Assembly: GCA_030606525.1 (NCBI GenBank)
Contig: JAUWGG010000078.1
Span: forward strand, 1 to 5,777
Direction of reading: 5' to 3'
Length of the DNA: 5,777 nucleotides
Source of the DNA: Methanobacteriota archaeon
GTDB taxonomy: Archaea; Thermoplasmatota; Thermoplasmata; JAUWGG01
Part shown: positions 1-5,550 of the stretch, in pieces
Layout: the number at the start of each line of letters is the position of its first letter
How positions within the stretch are numbered: the stretch's first letter is position 1
The notes under the pieces: model-generated
Told to the model about the DNA's origin: nothing
Seen by the model: the letters and a program-made list of their open reading frames with translations, nothing else
Databases searched by the model: none
Position numbers and translations under genes: made by a program

Positions 1-785
1 GCATCCTTTTTAATGAATATCTTCTTTATCACTGCTACCCTCTGCTCTCTAACTATATCTGGTGTTTCCGTAAGATCGAGAAAAGGTCCTTCTTTGTGCT
101 GCTCACCAGTCATCTCAGCTATCATCACTATCTCTGCCTGCGGTACCTTATGACCCTGAAGTTCGATTAAATCGGTCTGAGCTAAGGCATTCGCTATGCT
201 CAATTCACTCTTTCCGAGTTCTGCTGACACAGCTGAAGCCAATAGAACAGGTATGGAGTTGCCAATGCAGATCGCGAACTCCTTATTCCCTCTTTTCAAG
301 AACTCATCAAAATGCCTTGGAAGTATCCTCATTACGATTTCATTCTCGCTTATGACCATCATCCTGTGGTACGAAGCATTGAGGCCAAGTTCCTTATCGC
401 TTGCGATGACAATAGCTGAAGCGATGTAGGGACCTCCATCAAGTGGATAATACGTTAATATGGGAATTTTTGTGAGGTTACCATCGCGCTCATCATAATC
501 CTTTGCTTCTGTGATCCTGGGTTCTTTCGGGTTATCGATCGCATTCGTCAATTTGGTTATGATCTCGTCTTTCTTCACTTCCAGTCCAGTGGCAATTAGT
601 TCCCTTGTAGAACAGATATTCGCTAAGACAGGCATCTCGAAGCCCTTAACATTCTCAAATAACAGTGGTTTACCATCAACCATCTTCATTATGGTAGCTA
701 TCTCGTACTTCACATCCACTTGCTTTTTGATTCTCACCAAGAGTCCTTTCTCATCCAAAACATCAACAAATTTCTTCAGATCCAT
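1..785 (-). CDS. UbiD-family decarboxylase, probable anhydromevalonate phosphate decarboxylase (partial, 3' end off the window)
   Basis: Translated from the ATG at 785-783, this frame stays open to the left edge (261 complete residues of roughly 420 usual for archaeal UbiD proteins), so the C-terminus is missing. Family signatures seen: YYPLDGGPYIASA (about 112-124); NASYHR (136-141), giving the metal-ligand Asn136 and catalytic Arg141; RILPRH with His158; SELSIANAL with Glu194 as probable metal ligand; and EGPFLD (232-237), giving Glu232 and Asp237. These correspond to the prFMN/metal-binding residues and the E-R-E triad of UbiD/Fdc enzymes, with Asp in place of the last Glu. UbiD enzymes use prenylated FMN for non-oxidative decarboxylation. 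The function is inferred from context. It follows mevalonate kinase by 4 nt, which fits the archaeal mevalonate pathway step turning trans-anhydromevalonate 5-phosphate into isopentenyl phosphate. Another UbiD substrate, for example in quinone synthesis, is possible but less likely here. Family certain; substrate about 80%. Confidence 0.9.
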   Translation of the reverse strand, partial: MDLKKFVDVLDEKGLLVRIKKQVDVKYEIATIMKMVDGKPLLFENVKGFEMPVLANICSTRELIATGLEVKKDEIITKLTNAIDNPKEPRITEAKDYDERDGNLTKIPILTYYPLDGGPYIASAIVIASDKELGLNASYHRMMVISENEIVMRILPRHFDEFLKRGNKEFAICIGNSIPVLLASAVSAELGKSELSIANALAQTDLIELQGHKVPQAEIVMIAEMTGEQHKEGPFLDLTETPDIVREQRVAVIKKIFIKKD

Positions 786-788
786 ATA

Positions 789-795
789 ATCACCC
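789..795 (-). promoter_or_regulatory. Ribosome binding site of the UbiD gene, overlapping the mevalonate kinase stop codon
   Basis: Read on the minus strand, GGGTGAT spans the last codons of the mevalonate kinase gene, including its TGA stop (792-790), and lies 3 nt before the UbiD ATG. GGTGAT matches the archaeal anti-SD end of 16S rRNA (complement of AUCACC). This fixes the UbiD start at 785 and suggests translational coupling of the two genes. Confidence 0.7.
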
Positions 796-1710
796 TATAC
801 TCGTTCTAAGAGCGCTAAATCCTTCTTTCTCAATCGCTTGCGCAACCCTCTCTTGTAACTCCTTACCAGGTGTCAATGCCACCATATTGCCTCCTAATCC
901 CCCGCCTGTAAGTTTGGCTCCTAATGCACCTTCCTTTATAGCTAAATCAACTAAAAGGTCGAGTTCTTTACAAGAAACCTCGATATTTTGCAGCAGACGA
1001 TGGTTCTCGTTCATTAAATTACCTATCAGCTCAAGATCAGCGCTTTCGATGGCGTTCTTAGCTTTATAACTTAAATTCTCTGCTTTTTTGAACAACTTAT
1101 CATATTTATCTGGATATCTTTGCTTTCTTTCACGAACACCTGCAACTGCTGAGCTGGTATCAGTAACAAGCTCGGTATTTCCCATGACGATCTCAACGGG
1201 TTTCTTTAGAATTAATCTTTCGATAACATTCGGTTCTCCTCGTTTAAACCATACCAAACAACCAAATGTAGCGGCTGTATTATCGATACCAGATGGTGTG
1301 CCGTGATAGCCTTTTTCACCTTCGTAAGCTATCTCATTTATCCTTTCATCAGATAAATTTAGGTTAAAATAAGAGGACAAAGCTCTTGCGATCGCAACAC
1401 ATGAAGCAGCACTTGCACCAATACCACTTGCAGTTACTAGATCTCCCGCTAAAATAATTTTTATCGGTGTATTGGGGTCTATGTTCATAGCATTCAATAT
1501 TCTATTCAAAGAATCCTTTTGCTGCTCGAATTTTTCTTTCTTGTATCTCGGCGTTTCTTGCCTATCATCTATCAGAGCAACTCCTTCTTCACTTGATTCA
1601 ACCACTGCAGTAGTTTTTGCGCTTATCGCAGAAGCAATCGCTGGTATACCGTAAACAACGAAATGCTCGTTGAACAAGATAACCTTTCCAAAACCAATAC
1701 CTTGCGCCAT
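790..1710 (-). CDS. mvk: Mevalonate kinase (GHMP kinase family)
   Basis: This cytosolic enzyme uses ATP to phosphorylate mevalonate to mevalonate 5-phosphate, the second dedicated step of isoprenoid synthesis and a source of archaeal membrane lipids. The 306-residue protein has the usual length of archaeal mevalonate kinases. GHMP motif 1 is at about 8-21 (GKVILFNEHFVVYG, with Lys9 and Glu15-His16). The glycine/serine-rich ATP loop is at 95-103 (SGIGASAAS). The catalytic Asp is Asp143 in PSGIDNT (139-145). Motif 3 is at 266-275 (KLTGGGLGGN). Two positions depart from the commoner GEH and TGAG/GGC forms: Asn14 before EH, and Gly/Leu/Asn in motif 3. The start at 1710 is supported by GGAG 8 nt upstream and by motif 1 falling at the usual distance from the N-terminus. 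It is the first gene of a minus-strand operon with the UbiD gene and is divergent from HMG-CoA reductase. A phosphomevalonate or mevalonate-3 kinase role is less likely given the classical MVK motifs. Confidence 0.93.
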   Translation of the reverse strand: MAQGIGFGKVILFNEHFVVYGIPAIASAISAKTTAVVESSEEGVALIDDRQETPRYKKEKFEQQKDSLNRILNAMNIDPNTPIKIILAGDLVTASGIGASAASCVAIARALSSYFNLNLSDERINEIAYEGEKGYHGTPSGIDNTAATFGCLVWFKRGEPNVIERLILKKPVEIVMGNTELVTDTSSAVAGVRERKQRYPDKYDKLFKKAENLSYKAKNAIESADLELIGNLMNENHRLLQNIEVSCKELDLLVDLAIKEGALGAKLTGGGLGGNMVALTPGKELQERVAQAIEKEGFSALRTSIG

Positions 1711-1716
1711 GATGAC

Positions 1717-1722
1717 AACTCC
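1717..1722 (-). promoter_or_regulatory. Ribosome binding site of mevalonate kinase
   Basis: The minus strand reads GGAGTT here. The GGAG core ends 8 nt before the ATG at 1710. It supports the chosen start, and it lies inside the short leader predicted from the TATA-like box at 1751-1759. Confidence 0.6.
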
Positions 1723-1750
1723 AATTTTTCATTGGTATTTAGTTGTTTAT

Positions 1751-1759
1751 TATATTAAA
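1751..1759 (-). promoter_or_regulatory. TATA-like box for the mevalonate kinase-UbiD operon
   Basis: The minus strand reads TTTAATATA, close to the archaeal TATA-box consensus TTTATATA, and is preceded by the purine-containing stretch ACAAC that could serve as a BRE. Archaeal transcription usually starts about 22-27 nt downstream of the box centre, which puts the start near 1730. That gives a leader of about 20 nt containing the SD at 1717-1722. Inferred from sequence alone. Confidence 0.5.
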
Positions 1760-1767
1760 GTTGTGCT

Positions 1768-1788
1768 GTCGTTTGTCGGCGTTCGTCG
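1768..1788. repeat. Short imperfect direct repeat between the divergent promoters, possible operator
   Basis: Two copies of an 11-bp unit sharing one G occupy this stretch: GTCGTTTGTCG (1768-1778) and GGCGTTCGTCG (1778-1788), identical at 9 of 11 positions. The period is 10 bp, about one helical turn, so both copies would face the same side of the DNA. The block is noticeably richer in G+C than its surroundings and lies between the two TATA-like boxes (1751-1759 minus, about 1801-1812 plus). A palindromic TTCGTCGAA (1782-1790) overlaps its end. A regulator-binding role is inference. Confidence 0.35.
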
Positions 1789-1800
1789 AAAGCATGGCAA

Positions 1801-1812
1801 TTAAAAAATAAA
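1801..1812 (+). promoter_or_regulatory. TATA-like box for HMG-CoA reductase
   Basis: The A/T-only run TTAAAAAATAAA is the only good box candidate upstream of the reductase. It predicts transcription starting at about 1830-1835, which is downstream of the ATG at 1817. This argues that the in-frame ATG at 1817 is not the true start and that 1841 or 1847 is used with a very short leader. Confidence 0.45.
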
Positions 1813-1846
1813 TACTATGAGAACATTCGCTTACATCGGGATGAAT

Positions 1847-3115
1847 ATGAGTAAAACCTCGAGATTGAAAGGATTCTATAAACTGAGCATACCTGAGCGG
1901 TTGAAAGCTGTGAAAGAATTTGCAGCACTGAGTGATGAAGAGATGCAGACAATCGGGAACACCGGAGCCCTAGAAGCCGATCAAGTAGATAGGATGATAG
2001 AGAATGTAGTTGGAACCATGTCGTTACCTTTAGGCATTGCAGTTAATTTTCTCATTAATGGTAAGGACTATCTGATACCAATGGCAATTGAAGAACCTTC
2101 CGTTGTGGCAGCAGCATCGAACGCAGCTAAGATGGCACGTACAAAAGGAGGTTTTCATTCAAGCTCCACAGGACCGATCATGATCGGTCAGGTGCAGTTA
2201 ACTGATGTGGACGATCCATACGGGGCGAAGATGACCATACTCGAAAATAAAGAAGAAATAATGAAAATTGCAAATGAGAAAGACCCCCTTCTTATCAAGC
2301 TCGGTGGGGGCATGAAGGATATTGCGGTGAGGGTCATTGATACTATCAAGGGGCCAATGGTCATAACTCATCTCATCGTCGATTGCAGAGATGCAGCTGG
2401 GATGAATGCTGTGAATACAATGGCTGAAGCTGTTGCCCCTTTCATCGAGAGGCGCACTGGTGGAAGAACCTGTTTAAGGATCATCTCCAACCTTGCTGTT
2501 CGCAGGTTAGCGCGAGTAAAAGCGATCTTTGGAAAAAAGGCAATAGGCGGTGAAGAGGTGGTAGATGGTATAATCGAGGCCTATGCCTTTGCCCTTGCAG
2601 ATCCATATAGATGCGCTACACACAACAAAGGGGTAATGAACGGCATCGATGCAGTCGTAATTGCGACGGGAAATGATTTTAGAGCGATAGAATCGGGCGC
2701 ACATTCCTATGCCGCCATAACTGGTCGATATAGACCACTAACGACATGGGAGAAGAATGGAGAAGGAAATTTGGTCGGTACGATAGAGATCCCAATGGCA
2801 GTGGGCTTGGTCGGTGGAGCTACGAAGGTCCATCCTACTGCAAGGGCAAATGTGAAATTGTTAGGGGTGAAGAGCGCTCAAGAATTGGGAGAGATCATCG
2901 CATCTGTTGGTCTAGCACAGAACTTCGCAGCTCTTAGAGCTTTAGCAACGGAAGGCATTCAAAGGGGGCATATGTCCTTACATGCACGAAACATAGCTGT
3001 AATGGCTGGTGCCAAAGGAGAGAAGATCGACAGGGTCGTTGAGATTTTAATTAAAGAAAAAAAAGTGAGGATAGATAGAGCAAAGGAGATAATGGAGGAG
3101 TTGGGAGGGAAGTAG
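1847..3115 (+). CDS. hmgR: Hydroxymethylglutaryl-CoA reductase, class II
   Basis: In this setting the enzyme reduces (S)-HMG-CoA to mevalonate, the committing step of the mevalonate pathway. The protein aligns along its length with the Pseudomonas mevalonii class II enzyme (428 residues there, 422 here), from recall of that sequence. With Met1 at 1847, the catalytic residues fall at Glu83 (IEEPS), Lys261 (THNKG), Asp277 (ATGND) and His375 (QRGHM), with the expected 16- and 98-residue spacings between the last three. Asp146 (EKDPLL), which directs P. mevalonii HMGR to NADH, is conserved. The ATG at 1817 would add ten residues absent from relatives and lies upstream of the predicted transcription start. 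Starting at 1847 gives MSKTSRL, matching the P. mevalonii N-terminus MSLDSRL; 1841 is a second choice. The gene is divergent from mevalonate kinase. Class II enzymes are mainly bacterial and occur in only some archaea, where transfer from bacteria has been proposed. Confidence 0.95.
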   Translation: MSKTSRLKGFYKLSIPERLKAVKEFAALSDEEMQTIGNTGALEADQVDRMIENVVGTMSLPLGIAVNFLINGKDYLIPMAIEEPSVVAAASNAAKMARTKGGFHSSSTGPIMIGQVQLTDVDDPYGAKMTILENKEEIMKIANEKDPLLIKLGGGMKDIAVRVIDTIKGPMVITHLIVDCRDAAGMNAVNTMAEAVAPFIERRTGGRTCLRIISNLAVRRLARVKAIFGKKAIGGEEVVDGIIEAYAFALADPYRCATHNKGVMNGIDAVVIATGNDFRAIESGAHSYAAITGRYRPLTTWEKNGEGNLVGTIEIPMAVGLVGGATKVHPTARANVKLLGVKSAQELGEIIASVGLAQNFAALRALATEGIQRGHMSLHARNIAVMAGAKGEKIDRVVEILIKEKKVRIDRAKEIMEELGGK

Positions 3116-3235
3116 TGATTGGTTTGGAAGGAATTCTATAATAACGTGTTATCTGAAACTGCTCACTATGAAAAGGTATCAATCAATAGAGAATGATAAA
3201 ATGTCATGAGTCAATCTCAATTCGGAGGTTAGGAA
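3116..3235 (+). promoter_or_regulatory. Intergenic region upstream of the GNAT gene, with a possible weak promoter and a strong SD
   Basis: The 120-nt gap suggests that the GNAT gene may have its own promoter. A TATAATAA stretch at about 3137-3144 is a possible TATA-like element, which would leave a leader of about 70 nt. It overlaps a small inverted repeat, ATAAC-GT-GTTAT (3141-3152). GGAGGT at 3224-3229 sits 6 nt before the ATG at 3236 and is the strongest ribosome binding site in the window. No T-rich terminator was seen after the reductase, so read-through is also possible. Confidence 0.4.
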
Positions 3236-4018
3236 ATGAAAGTAATAGATTTGAAAGATGAGCATGAGCAATTATATTTCGTATGCTTAGAAGATTGGTC
3301 GAGAGAGATGAAAGAAGCAGGTGATCATAAAGAAATGTGGTACAAAGAAATGAAAGAGAAAGGTCTTAGGGTGAAGCTCGCAGTAGACGAGAATGAAAAG
3401 GTTGGAGGAATGATCGAGTATATGCCTATAGAATACGCATTTGCTGAAGGCGCAGACCTTTATTTCGTAAACTGCATTTGGGTACATGGGTACAAGAAAG
3501 GACGGGGAAATTTTCAAAAAAGAGGCATGGGAAAAGCCCTTTTGAAAGCAGCAGAAGAAGATGTAAAAACTCTAGGTGCAAAGGGAATAGTCGCTTGGGG
3601 GATCTCGCTACCTTTTTGGATGAAAGCCTCTTGGTTCAAGAAGCATGGATACAAAAAAGTAGATTCAGAGAAGGGAGTAATATTGTTGTGGAAGCCCTTT
3701 ACAAAAGACGCGGTAGCACCGAAGTGGATAAAAAAGAAATATATACCTGAACTCACACCTGGGAAAGTCATAGTGACGACATTCCTAAATGGTCAATGTC
3801 CTGCAGGTAATATAGTGCATGAGCGTGCTAAGAGAGCTTCAGAGGAGTTTGGCGGCAGGGTAATATTCCATACGATCAATACAAGCGAAAAGGAAGCAAT
3901 GCTTCAATATGGAGAAAAAGATGCTCTATACATAGATGAAAAAAAGATTACAACAGGTCCGCCACCTTCTTATGGGAAGATAAAGAAATTGATAGCAAAA
4001 AAAGTTAAAAAATTATAA
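3236..4018 (+). CDS. GNAT-family N-acetyltransferase with C-terminal YoaP/thioredoxin-like domain
   Basis: This is a 260-residue, probably cytosolic, two-domain protein. Residues about 1-155 form a GNAT fold. The acetyl-CoA pyrophosphate loop (motif A) is at 94-103 (QKRGMGKALL), followed by a helix, strand GIVAWG (117-122), and the motif B-like WFKKHGYKKV (133-142) ending in strand VILLWKPF. Residues about 170-250 look like a thioredoxin-fold or YoaP-type domain. Strand KVIVTTFLNG leads into GQCPAGN with a single Cys188 at the position of a redox CxxC, then RVIFHTINT, DALYIDEKKI and GPPPS (241-245) in the place of the usual cis-Pro region. Domain composition resembles Bacillus YoaP-type acetyltransferases, named from recall. 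The substrate is unknown. The start is set by the strong GGAGGT 6 nt upstream. Many lysines at the C-terminus suggest a soluble protein. It lies between isoprenoid and pyrimidine genes and has no obvious functional link to either. Confidence 0.82.
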   Translation: MKVIDLKDEHEQLYFVCLEDWSREMKEAGDHKEMWYKEMKEKGLRVKLAVDENEKVGGMIEYMPIEYAFAEGADLYFVNCIWVHGYKKGRGNFQKRGMGKALLKAAEEDVKTLGAKGIVAWGISLPFWMKASWFKKHGYKKVDSEKGVILLWKPFTKDAVAPKWIKKKYIPELTPGKVIVTTFLNGQCPAGNIVHERAKRASEEFGGRVIFHTINTSEKEAMLQYGEKDALYIDEKKITTGPPPSYGKIKKLIAKKVKKL

Positions 4019-4105
4019 CAGTAAAATGCAAGTGATTGAACGATTGCCCCTCGTCCTTCAAAATATTAAGTGAAATTACAAGCCTGCTGAGAATAAAAAA
4101 GGATA
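4019..4105 (+). promoter_or_regulatory. Intergenic gap with possible TATA-like box before the membrane protein gene
   Basis: This 87-nt gap separates two plus-strand genes. AAAATATTAAG at about 4061-4071 could be a TATA-like box, placing a transcription start near 4090 and leaving a leader of about 15 nt. The SD is weak (AAAAGGATA just before the ATG at 4106). I saw no hairpin, T-tract or small gene here. Confidence 0.3.
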
Positions 4106-5068
4106 ATGGAGTGTATATTCAATATGTTTAACAGAATGAAACGGAATATTCCACTATTTGTGCTTCTATTGATTTCTCCTGCTATTGGAGAGCTGCTTTC
4201 AGGTTCTGCGCCTCCTTTAGAGTTTTTTAGCCCATTTGGATTCGTTCTTCTTGTAGGTCTTTATGGGATTGGTGTTCTTATCGTACGCGAACTATCTATT
4301 AAATGGAAGAAGGGCTGGGGAAGTATCCTGCTGCTTGGAGCAGCTTACGGTATCATTGAAGAGGGTCTCGCAGTGAAGAGTTTCTTTGATCCAAACTGGA
4401 TGGACTTAGGTATTCTGGGAACTTATGGAAGATGGCTTGGTGTAAATTGGGTATGGAGTGTTTGTCTAACGATATTTCATACGGTTTACAGCATCGCTAT
4501 TCCTATCCTCATTTTTAGCTTGCTCTTTCCAGCGCTAAAAAATAAAAGATTATTGGGAGAAAAATGTCTTATTGCAAGTTTCATCATCTTCTCCTTTGTG
4601 ATTGTATTCATTTACCTTTTCCTAACACCATATAGACCAAACGATTTTCTTTATTTCATAACAATGATAATTGTTGCTGCGCTCGTTATAGCTGCATGGA
4701 AGGTTAAAACTGGTTATGTGAGTGCTAAAAATCCCATACCCCTTGTACGACCAAAATGGTTTCTTTTTGTTGGAGGGGCATTCGGGTTTCTATTTTTCTT
4801 TATAATGTACGCAATACCTCATCTTGTATCGATTCCTCTTATCCCTATGATCCTTGAAGGACTATTGTGCCTGGCGGTATTGCTGTTCATCATCAAATAT
4901 TCTGGAAGTACTAAGAACTCTTCTCATAAATTAGCGTTTACAGGCGGTCTGTTATCTCCTTTAATATTTTTGGCATTCATTCATGAAATTAACGGAGTTT
5001 TTGGAATGTCGGTCGTTGCAATATTCTTTATTATATTCCTATTCTATGTTGGAAAGAGGACTTCCTGA
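4106..5068 (+). CDS. Polytopic membrane protein of unknown function
   Basis: This is a 320-residue, strongly hydrophobic protein with about 8-10 predicted membrane segments (roughly 14-33, 43-62, 72-90, 115-140, 154-173, 181-197, 217-238, 241-264, 277-296, 300-315). It therefore sits in the cytoplasmic membrane. Several polar or charged residues lie in or beside these segments: Glu29 (IGELLSG), Arg61-Glu62, Glu85-Glu86 (YGIIEEGL), His125 (IFHTVYS) and His293-Glu294 (FIHEING). The stretch DPNWMDLG...YGRWLGVNWVW (95-117) looks like a conserved loop. I recall similar uncharacterised proteins in bacteria, but cannot name a family with certainty. The paired glutamates and later histidines recall CPBP/Abi intramembrane proteases, but the exact EExxxR and FxxxH patterns are absent. 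Starts at 4124 (Met7) or 4136 (Met11) are also possible because the upstream SD is weak. Function not assigned. Confidence 0.8.
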   Translation: MECIFNMFNRMKRNIPLFVLLLISPAIGELLSGSAPPLEFFSPFGFVLLVGLYGIGVLIVRELSIKWKKGWGSILLLGAAYGIIEEGLAVKSFFDPNWMDLGILGTYGRWLGVNWVWSVCLTIFHTVYSIAIPILIFSLLFPALKNKRLLGEKCLIASFIIFSFVIVFIYLFLTPYRPNDFLYFITMIIVAALVIAAWKVKTGYVSAKNPIPLVRPKWFLFVGGAFGFLFFFIMYAIPHLVSIPLIPMILEGLLCLAVLLFIIKYSGSTKNSSHKLAFTGGLLSPLIFLAFIHEINGVFGMSVVAIFFIIFLFYVGKRTS

Positions 5069-5091
5069 TATTTTTTACAAAAAAACAGATC
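5069..5091. terminator. Bidirectional T-tract terminator between convergent genes
   Basis: The 23-nt gap between the membrane protein stop (5066-5068) and the pyrI stop (5094-5092) holds TTTTTT on the plus strand (5071-5076) and a seven-A run (5079-5085) that reads as TTTTTTT on the minus strand. Archaeal RNA polymerase terminates at such T-tracts without needing a hairpin, so each run is well placed to stop its own convergent transcript. Confidence 0.6.
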
Positions 5092-5550
5092 TCATATAAT
5101 ATGCTCTACCACATCTTCCAATTCTCTATCACAATAATGGCATCTCAGTTTTAAAGGGCTTTTAGATTTTATTGTGAACATAGTTTCAACAGGTTCATTC
5201 AAATTCGTGATGCAGCTTGGGTTTGCGCATTTTACTATGCCTTTTATCACTTTTGGCAGTTGAACTTTGTGCTTTTCCGCAACTTCATAATTCCGAATGA
5301 TGTTTATCGTGGCAGAAGGAGATATCAAAGAGATCTTATCCACTTCCTTTGGATCTAATTCTCTATCCTCAACTTTAACGATATCTTTCCATCCCGTTCC
5401 TTTGCTGGGAACGTGCATTGCCACGCTAACGGTTGAATCCACACCTTTCTCATCTATTCCAATGATCCTCAGAACCTTAAGCGCCATGCCGCTTGGGATA
5501 TGGTCGATAACCGTTCCATTCTTAATTGGTTGAATCTTCAATTCCTTCAT
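5092..5550 (-). CDS. pyrI: Aspartate carbamoyltransferase regulatory chain
   Basis: PyrI is the non-catalytic chain of the PyrB-PyrI complex. It binds nucleotide effectors in its N-terminal domain and docks on the catalytic trimers through a zinc domain. The 152 residues equal the usual length. The N-terminal allosteric domain (about 1-100) starts with IQPIKNGTVIDHIPSG (6-21), a classic PyrI signature. The zinc domain carries Cys108, Cys113, Cys137 and Cys140 in a CX4C-X23-CX2C pattern, the same spacing as the E. coli protein. All four ligands are present, so it should fold and assemble. The start codon overlaps the pyrB stop as ATGA, and upstream SD strength is poor (GGGGGC), so translation probably depends on coupling to pyrB. 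It converges on the membrane protein gene. Confidence 0.97.
   Translation of the reverse strand: MKELKIQPIKNGTVIDHIPSGMALKVLRIIGIDEKGVDSTVSVAMHVPSKGTGWKDIVKVEDRELDPKEVDKISLISPSATINIIRNYEVAEKHKVQLPKVIKGIVKCANPSCITNLNEPVETMFTIKSKSPLKLRCHYCDRELEDVVEHII

Noticed and set aside
196..789. Plus-strand open frames at 196-429 and 511-789
   Set aside because: They lie antisense to the UbiD gene, whose minus-strand frame is continuous and carries strong family motifs. They have no SD and no recognisable protein.
887..1654. Plus-strand open frames at 887-1069, 1088-1306 and 1472-1654
   Set aside because: They are antisense to mevalonate kinase; their compositions are typical of the reverse complement of a real gene.
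2507..2937. Open frames inside HMG-CoA reductase (2507-2704 minus, 2746-2937 plus)
   Set aside because: The reductase frame is conserved across the whole stretch, and these have no start signals or family resemblance.
3141..3152. Inverted repeat ATAAC-GT-GTTAT as a regulator site or terminator
   Set aside because: Five-base arms in AT-rich DNA are expected by chance and no T-tract follows. Mentioned only within the intergenic entry.
3168..3209. A 13-codon open frame (ATG at 3168) upstream of the GNAT gene, possible leader peptide
   Set aside because: It has no ribosome binding site, no distinctive composition and no attenuator-like structure nearby.
3287..3771. Open frames inside the GNAT gene on both strands
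   Set aside because: The GNAT frame has a strong SD and continuous domain signatures; these are frame shadows.
4106..5068. Assignment of the membrane protein to CPBP/Abi intramembrane proteases
   Set aside because: The EE pair is not followed by the expected Arg in EExxxR, and the His residues do not sit in exact FxxxH or HxxxN/B patterns. Kept only as a hypothesis.
5297..5533. Plus-strand open frame opposite pyrI
   Set aside because: pyrI is unmistakable on the other strand with all four zinc cysteines.
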